A stretch of 64,000 bases of DNA, from positions 21,396,501 to 21,460,500 of the forward strand of contig CM027385.1 of assembly GCA_015680905.1 (NCBI GenBank). Direction: 5' to 3'. The DNA is from Coptis chinensis. Its lineage: Eukaryota; Streptophyta; Magnoliopsida; Ranunculales; Ranunculaceae. The position numbers and the translations under genes were made by a program. The notes beneath the pieces were generated by a model. That model ran no database searches, was not told the DNA's origin, and saw nothing but the letters and a program-made list of their open reading frames with translations. The first letter of the stretch is position 1; the number at the start of each line of letters is the position of its first letter. Of the stretch, positions 58,571 to 64,000 are shown in pieces.

Positions 58571-58906
58571 ACCACGAGCAAACGTGCTTTTCAGTGTAAA
58601 CGATGGGTACCTAAAATTTCACCTCCTTCCTTTTCTTCCCTTTTCTACTCTCTACCTCGCGAACTTCAGCTAATCATTTGGTGTAAGTCTCACTCATCAC
58701 GAATAGGGAATGGTCGTAGTTCTTTTGCTCGTAAACGACGTGCGCGAAGGATGGGCTGGTGTATGCATTGCCAAACACCCTTCTGTCTAGGCTCTGACTT
58801 CCTATCCGATACTAGCCAGTTTAAGCTATACTTTTGTCTAACACCAGTTGCGCAGGATAATCTTCGTCGCTGCGCCGTTTCTCCCATAGGTTGGGATTCA
58901 TCTTGA
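58571..58906 (+). CDS. Cys/Arg-rich conserved frame of element D
   Basis: Open from 58571 to the TGA at 58904-58906, 111 codons. No ATG precedes the conserved part; a CAG at 58592-58594 after a T-rich run could be a splice acceptor. Landmarks: RWVPKISPPSFSSLFYSL, LIIWCKSHSSRIGNG, the basic block FARKRRARRMGW, the cysteines CMHCQTPFCLG and YFCLTP. The same frame is conserved in element A (21292-21591). The cluster suggests zinc binding, and the basic block suggests nucleic-acid binding or nuclear import. It lies between integrase and env1. I do not recognise a family; it could be a spliced exon rather than a stand-alone gene. Confidence 0.55.
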   Translation, partial: TTSKRAFQCKRWVPKISPPSFSSLFYSLPRELQLIIWCKSHSSRIGNGRSSFARKRRARRMGWCMHCQTPFCLGSDFLSDTSQFKLYFCLTPVAQDNLRRCAVSPIGWDSS

Positions 58907-58960
58907 GAATCTGACGTTAAAAGACTCGATTCGTCTTGAGGATCTGATGTTAAAAGACTC
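58895..58960 (+). repeat. 33-bp repeat, two copies, at the end of the Cys/Arg-rich frame
   Basis: GATTC-TCTTGAG-type units start at 58895 and 58928. Each contains the in-frame TGA. The pair is also present in element A (21237-21303). Confidence 0.88.
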
Positions 58961-59794
58961 ACCTTGTAAATATGTTTACCTTTTCCCTTTGCATTAAGTT
59001 TTGCACATGGGATTCGTGTCAAACCGCAGATGTTGCATACTTGGAACACAAACGGGCAATGGATTCCACCAGACCAACCCTAGAATCGGTTACTTGAGTC
59101 CCTTGGGGCGGTTTGAGGATAGCCGTATGTAAAAAGGGTAATTTTATTAGACCGTAGTGCGCACGGTCCAGGATGGTACCGTCCTGCCCCTAACCCCATA
59201 ATACATAGAGGTGAAGCCACAAATCGGCTGGATTGGGTTCGCTTCAAGAGCCGACATGACAGTTGTCTATGATTTAAGATGGTGACTCCACGACATCCAA
59301 GTGTTTTTTCACGTATATCTCCCTTGTATGTAAATAAAACCTTTACACTCTCCTTCTCTTAAAAAAAAAAAAAATTGTGACTTTCAAGAATGACTCATAC
59401 AATTGGATAGAATTTTTCGTGCCGATCGTTTCGATATCTCATTCGTCCAATTCGGAGTCCAAACTAGTCGTGGGTACGCATTTAGATTTTTAGGTTTAAA
59501 TCAGGCTTTAGGCTTGATTTGGGCTTCGAGAAATTTTTGGCCCAACCAAAATATCAATTTCTCGGTCCATTTAAACCCAAAAAACCCGATAACACACGTC
59601 ACAAATACATGATTCGTTTTCCTAAAAAACCGGATCTTGCCCCCTCTCGAATTAGTCTCGCACGAGACAGGCCCACACTAAAACCAGGTCTCGCGCGAGA
59701 CCCTCACAGCTCCGATCAAGAATTCCTTCCGTCAGATCATCCCAATTCTCCCCCTCATCAGTAATCAATATCTATCCTCTCTCTACAACCAGAA
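58961..59794 (+). other. Spacer and presumed promoter region of env1 in D
   Basis: Non-coding and partly alignable with element A (20820-21120). An A run lies at about 59360. Two GTCTCG-CGAGAC palindromes precede env1. No clear TATA box is seen within 100 bases of the env1 start. Confidence 0.5.
59655..59702. repeat. Paired GTCTCG/CGAGAC palindromes upstream of env1
   Basis: GTCTCGCACGAGAC at 59655-59668 and the perfect palindrome GGTCTCGCGCGAGACC at 59687-59702, about 90 bases before the env1 ATG. A third of this type is in the leader of D (52173-52188). Confidence 0.8.
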
Positions 59795-60964
59795 ATGGCC
59801 GGAAACAGGCGGATTTGTGTTGAAATTTTTTTTGGGAATTTGTTTGAAAACGGGATGTTTGCACCATTCTTTGATCACGAAATTCACTCTAGAGGATGGG
59901 AGAGTTTGTTATATGCCAATGGAGGGCTTTATTCCAAGGATTTGGTGATGAAATTCTACGACAATGGGAGCTTTAATGGCGACCATTTTTGGGTCACCAT
60001 CGAGGGTGTGTATACGGTCACACCGGTGTTGCTCTCCCGATCACGGGCATTCCACCGGGTCGACCACATACCGACTTCGGCAAGCAGTAGCCGGTACCCA
60101 CGGACTTACGACCTAATGCTCAACACGCTTAATCGAGGGAGAGTACAACATCGACGGAAATGCGCCAGATCGGTATTTCGGTGCGACGGAACCAGCTAGC
60201 GATGACTCAATGGTCGGGACTGACGCGTTATTGGCACCTCGAAGCCTTCCGACATCAACAACACCTTCCTCCACCTTCTCCGATCCTCCAGAGTGAAAGG
60301 GTAACTTCTGCATCGTTACCTTTCTTTTTGATATTATCACACATGCCACTCTTAGGTCAGCCCCCCTTGCCGTTCTAGTAACGCAAGTCATGATTAATCT
60401 GGGATTTCTGCCTGCCACCCCACTACTCCCTATACCACAATATGAGAATATGCTGGTCTTTAAGAAATGCATACAAGACCCTTGGGAACCCACAGCACCT
60501 AGGGCTACCGAGCACGCTAGCGTAGGATCCTCTCACCCACCATACTTTGATGAGACTGCCATGAGTAAAATCACCCAACCCATAGAGGCCATACGTGCTG
60601 TGAACAGTGGTCTGAGAGACATGTACACTCGCCAGGTATCGATGAGACGTACCTTGGGCGAGTTAAGGACAGATATGACCACTCGCCACGAGTAGATGAT
60701 GACATACGCATGGGCGAATTCCAAAGAGAAATGAGAGCCTCCATGACTGCATTTTCAGACAATATGCTTACTCGCCGAACCGGTTTCAATGAATGTTCAT
60801 GGCGAGCCAAAGATCGATTCGTGCTTTCGGTGATGGATACTTTTGGTGATATCCAAGAACAGTTAGCCTCCACGGGAGCTCGTACTGCACGACATCGCAG
60901 GACTCCTGGTTCTTCTTCTGCAGCCCCCGAGGATTCTGCTACAGCACCAGAGGATCATCAGTAG
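59795..60964 (+). pseudogene. env1 of element D
   Basis: Starts MAGNRRICVEIFFGNLF at 59795, like env1 of A, with GMFAPFFDHEIHSRGWESLL and LVMKFYDN. The middle is broken by frame changes between about 60000 and 60390. Then MINLGFLPATPLL, FDETAMSKITQPIEAIRAVN and a helical tail are readable, with one more break near 60695. The end is an Arg-rich ARHRRTPGSSSA segment and an acidic tail. There is no signal peptide or membrane span. Confidence 0.82.
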
Positions 60965-61233
60965 CTAGATTTATTTTTATTTATTTTTTTTTCCGGTCTT
61001 GTATAATATTTTATTTACGTGTTTGCATTTTCTAGCTTAATAGTAGATGGTTCCTAAATATTTCTATCTTGATATATTAGCTATATCTAATATTATAGTA
61101 TATAGGTAGGAACATATATTGGTAATAATAAATTATATACATATATATAAATATATTTCACATGTAATACTTAAACAACAAACTTTAACGTAAGTAACAC
61201 GTTCAGAAACCGATAATGAAAACGCATCTAGAA
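60965..61233 (+). other. Spacer after env1 of D
   Basis: AT-rich, probably the 3' UTR and termination region of env1. No gene seen. Confidence 0.4.
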
Positions 61234-61386
61234 AACGGTCATGAACCACATATAAAAAACGGTCATGAACCACATCTAAAAAACGGTCAGAAAATGGTCA
61301 TGAACCACATCTAAAAAACGGTCAAAAAACGGTCATGACCGCATCTAGAAAACGGTTAAAAAACGGCAAATTTATTTCTATAAATA
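61234..61386 (+). promoter_or_regulatory. Promoter of the microprotein in D: six AACGGYYA sites plus TATA box
   Basis: AACGGTCA at 61234, 61258, 61282, 61317 and 61328, AACGGTTA at 61351, plus a degenerate AATGGTCA at 61293. They sit in a tandem repeat of about 24 bp whose units also contain ATGAACCACATCT. TATAAATA follows at 61379-61386 and the microprotein ATG at 61483. AACGGYYA is the core of the mitosis-specific activator element recognised by MYB3R factors; the sense of action is inferred. The array is absent from the other genes in the window except the equivalent site in element A. Confidence 0.65.
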
Positions 61387-61482
61387 AGTTCAACTCTTCC
61401 TCCATATTCACTCATTTCATATTCTTCCCTCTACACTTCTTATTCTAAAAACCATTTTTGGATCACTCCAAGCTCAAGATTC

Positions 61483-61605
61483 ATGGATGCACTAGAAAAG
61501 TTTGAGCAAAGAAAAATGATTGAATATGCTACTCAAGTCTTCATGCTCGGTTGTTTTATTATAGTCATGTTGTTCATGTGGCATATAGTTCTATCTAACA
61601 TTTAG
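61483..61605 (+). CDS. 40-residue single-span membrane microprotein of element D
   Basis: ATG at 61483, TAG at 61603-61605. It starts MDALEKFEQRKMIEYATQ, then a hydrophobic stretch of about 20 residues (VFMLGCFIIVMLFMWHIVL), and ends SNI. It parallels the 39-residue product of element A (17093-17212) in start, length, design and end while differing at most internal residues. It is the first ATG after the TATA box. The neighbouring env1 is broken, yet this frame is intact. Family and function are unknown; a membrane anchor or small effector acting with the env-position proteins is a possibility. Confidence 0.7.
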   Translation: MDALEKFEQRKMIEYATQVFMLGCFIIVMLFMWHIVLSNI

Positions 61606-61936
61606 GTTTGTATTTAAGTCATCGTATCATTATGTTGTGTTTCCATACCGTTTATACGTTCTTACATCTTATTGTAATAATATATCTACAGTTTCCTTGT
61701 CTTTCTACTTTACGTTTTCTAAAAAAAAAAACTCCTTGTCACATGCCCCAATCTTCTCATCCACACTACACCCACTTTTGCGCATATCTTAGAAGATACA
61801 CGTGGCCTAACTACCCTATGACACCTCGAAATGTATCTTTTACACTTTCGGATGGGTGCCTATTTATAACAAGGATAGACACCTCAAAAATTTAACTTCC
61901 CTTTTTCCAAAATAATTTTTCACCACTCCATCTTTA
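61606..61936 (+). other. Spacer and env2 promoter of element D
   Basis: Holds the 3' end of the microprotein transcript and a TATA-like TATTTATAA at 61861-61869, about 70 bases before the env2 ATG, placed as in element A. Confidence 0.5.
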
Positions 61937-63033
61937 ATGGCCCTCACTAGAAGTTTTGTGCCTGAGCAAAATTTTATGGAAAATTTCCAAAATGGCCTTT
62001 TTCATCCTTTTCTTGACACTGAAATATTACGTCGAGGATGGTACCCTCTTTTACACCATAAGCAAACATTTTATTCCAGAGAATTGGTCTTGTTATTTTA
62101 TAAAAGCGGTTATTTCCAAAACGGACAATTCTTTGTCCGTGCTAACGGATGCGAGCATGAATTAACTATGGAAATCATCTCTGAGGTACTTCAAATTCCT
62201 ATTACAAACCAAGAAGTACACCTTCAGGATTCACCTTTCGATAATATCTGGCATCTGATGTTTGCAACTATCCTTCATGGCGAATACAACCGAAAAAACC
62301 GTATTGTTTATCAGCGATCTTTACAAAAGAACCAATTATATGTGATCCAATGGGTAGCTCATAATGTCCTAGGCACATCTAAGACTTCCGAAATAACCAA
62401 ACCACTCCTCCATTTACTCTGGGTGTTGCAGACTAACTGCAATGATTTTTGCATTATTAAATTTCTCCGGAATCGCGATCGCGACGCGTGCGGAAAAAGG
62501 CAGCCCCTTTACCAACCATTGTGACACTTATCATGATACATTGGGGTTTTTCTAGTACTTCTCCTCACACACCTCTTCGAACAGCTAACATTCTTACCAT
62601 TCACTCAGTATGTAGGAACGGATTCTGGAACCCCGACGTTGCAAAGAACCATGTCGGTGCAGGAACCAACGAAGATTGTTCCACCGACAACATCTTTCAT
62701 GAAAATGCATTATGCAACGTATTTAATCCCATGGAAGGGCTTCGCTTAATTCAACAAGGACTGATGATATTATTCAAACGTCAGAACATTATTATCACCA
62801 GCCTTCTTGAATTTCAGGACCTGCGGACAATAAACGAAGAGGAACAAGCACAATTCTTGCACAGCCACAACCAATTCTTGGCAAATCACACTCTCATAAT
62901 GGAGAACCACGCCGAGATTTACCAGACAGAAAGCAAAATGTTGCAACAGGCTGTTGCACGGATTGACGGCATAGAAAATCTTATAAACGGATCCCTCCCA
63001 CAAAAGGATCCTCGCCGTTACTTGGGCCAATGA
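61937..63033 (+). pseudogene. env2 of element D, one frameshift
   Basis: Starts MALTRSFVPEQNFMENF at 61937, with GLFHPFLDTEILRRGWYPLL, ELVLLFYKSG, HELTMEIISEVLQIPI, LHGEYNRKNRIVYQRSLQ and NQLYVIQWVAHNVLGTSK. A single frame change at about 62480-62500 separates it from a C-terminal part with PLPTIVTLIMIHWGF, HENALCNVFNPMEGLRL and a helical Gln/Glu-rich tail to 63033. It is the best-preserved env-position gene here and aligns with env2 of element A. No signal peptide or membrane span. One base error or indel could be the only lesion. Confidence 0.82.
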
Positions 63034-63183
63034 AACCATTTAAATTTTGCAATTTTATATTATTTATCATTTTCTTTTTATTTTTTTAATTTTTGTATGG
63101 TAATTTGTTTTTACTTAATTATTCTCATCATACTCTAATATTTGTTTATCCTTGTCTAAATAGGTCACATTTTTTTTCACACA

Positions 63184-64000
63184 ATGGAAGCTCCAAAGAT
63201 GATTCCAGAACAATCTTTCCATTCATTGCTGAATTCTCCGGCATATGGACATCTTTTCAGAGACTACATCACTCAAGTTGGTTGGAACTCTCTCATTCTA
63301 CACCCGGAGCAGACATACTCCCCAGGTTTGGCAGTTTATTTTTATGATAACATGGAAGATCTACCAGCTGTCCAGGGTTTCCCTTTGAATGGGTTTACAC
63401 TACGTATTGGTAACAACCGACACGCTTTTTATGAGCCAACAGTGGCTATGGCTCTAGACCTTCCTCCTCTTCAGCCAGATCTCCCCATTCAATACATGAT
63501 AGGGAATGAGCTTAATGACTATTCTGGGGAAGATTTTGCTGCCCGGTATGGCGATGGCCTTGCCCACGTCAAAGAACGCGTGCGAAGGCGGCCGATGGCC
63601 GAATTCACTATTCCACTAGCCAAGATGACCATGAATGTTGAACCGCCATGTTATTTATTCTTCAACATCATGGGAGATTGGCATTTTTCCATGGCATCAA
63701 AGTCGATGTAAGACATTCCATGCAATCGCCCAAAGAACATACCACCTTCGACATTACGTAACTAATAATTGAGAATCTTAAGAAGGCTCGGTCTTTTCGG
63801 CAACACTATATCACCCCCCGCCACAACATGCGGGATAGTGAGGACGCACTTCCCGAAGTTTGCAGCCACCTTTCGGATTTGGGTAAAGGTCGACTCTATG
63901 TGTCCAACAAACAAGATAATTCGTTCTTTTCGCGATTTCGACATGGACACGCCCCTGCAAGGTATCTTAAGAAAGTTCGTTCTTTCCCTAACGATGATAA
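63184..64000 (+). pseudogene. env3 of element D, third env-position paralogue, runs off the window
   Basis: Starts MEAPKMIPEQSFHSLLNS at 63184, with the family pattern HLFRDYITQVGWNSLIL, TYSPGLAVYFYDN and a segment equivalent to the EIIS-LQIPI part, but more diverged from env1 and env2 than those are from each other. The frame ends at 63711; the next frame continues the coding style with one TAA at 63759-63761 and then stays open to the window edge. Element A has no counterpart. Confidence 0.7.

Larger units (their letters stand above)
50071..64000 (+). mobile_element. Element D: Athila-lineage element with env cassette, 3' end outside the window
   Basis: 5' LTR, primer site, leader, gag, protease, reverse transcriptase, RNase H, integrase, Cys/Arg-rich frame, env1, promoter array, microprotein, env2 and env3, all on the plus strand. 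It is inserted in the RNase H region of element C. At least 13.9 kb lies in the window and no 3' LTR has been reached. Most coding parts carry frameshifts, with dense damage at 55.2-56.2 kb. Confidence 0.9.

Noticed and set aside
58690..59049. Antisense open frame of 119 codons across the Cys/Arg-rich region of D, with a similar one in A (21181-21396).
   Set aside because: They share only the part over the 33/34-bp repeat and diverge beyond it, whereas the sense frame is conserved over the whole segment with third-position changes. An antisense gene is not excluded, since antisense genes are known in related Tat elements.
61234..61370. CRISPR-like spaced repeats.
   Set aside because: Units of about 24 bp vary, there are no unique spacers, and the context is a plant retrotransposon promoter.

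Overview
This is nuclear DNA of a flowering plant, probably a eudicot. It is AT-rich, has one DYW-type pentatricopeptide repeat (PPR) gene at the left end, and is otherwise almost entirely nested Ty3/gypsy retrotransposons of the Athila lineage plus small DNA transposons. The sequence does not identify the species. I saw no tRNA, rRNA or CRISPR array.

Layout. 1-4 kb: a foldback MITE (181-402), a decayed partial copy of a PPR-DYW gene (556-866) and a DYW2-like RNA-editing-factor gene (1256-2851) with one in-frame TAG. 4-10.5 kb: old repeats, a possible DNA-transposon remnant (4050-8577) and a Tourist-like MITE (9833-10324). 10.5-43.8 kb: a long LTR-like repeat (10490-11532 plus 40697-43810) split by a giant minus-strand Athila element, A (11533-40696, target duplication GCTGG). 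A was itself hit by a 10.1-kb plus-strand element, B (28618-38721, duplication AAAGA), by a solo LTR (18496-20035, duplication TTAGA) and by a hAT-type MITE (12228-12534, duplication CTTCTAAG). Without these, A is about 17.2 kb. 43.8-64 kb: plus-strand element C (from 43811) is cut inside its RNase H region by plus-strand element D (from 50071), which runs off the window.

A and D share an unusual 3' cassette beyond gag-pol, in the same order: a Cys/Arg-rich reading frame, an env-position gene (env1), a tandem array of AACGGTCA-type motifs with a TATA box, a 39-40-residue single-span membrane microprotein, and a second env-position gene (env2) with its own TATA box. D adds a third paralogue (env3). 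The env-position proteins show no signal peptide or membrane span; the microprotein is the only membrane protein seen. This cassette, with promoters resembling mitosis-specific MYB3R sites, is the best candidate for an undescribed system here. Element B is a separate curiosity: it has intact LTRs but no reverse transcriptase or integrase, and its protease is fused to a coiled coil plus a second CCHC knuckle that looks like Copia gag.

Almost all gag-pol genes are broken. A and C are inactivated largely by nonsense codons that fit C-to-T or G-to-A change; D is broken mostly by frameshifts.
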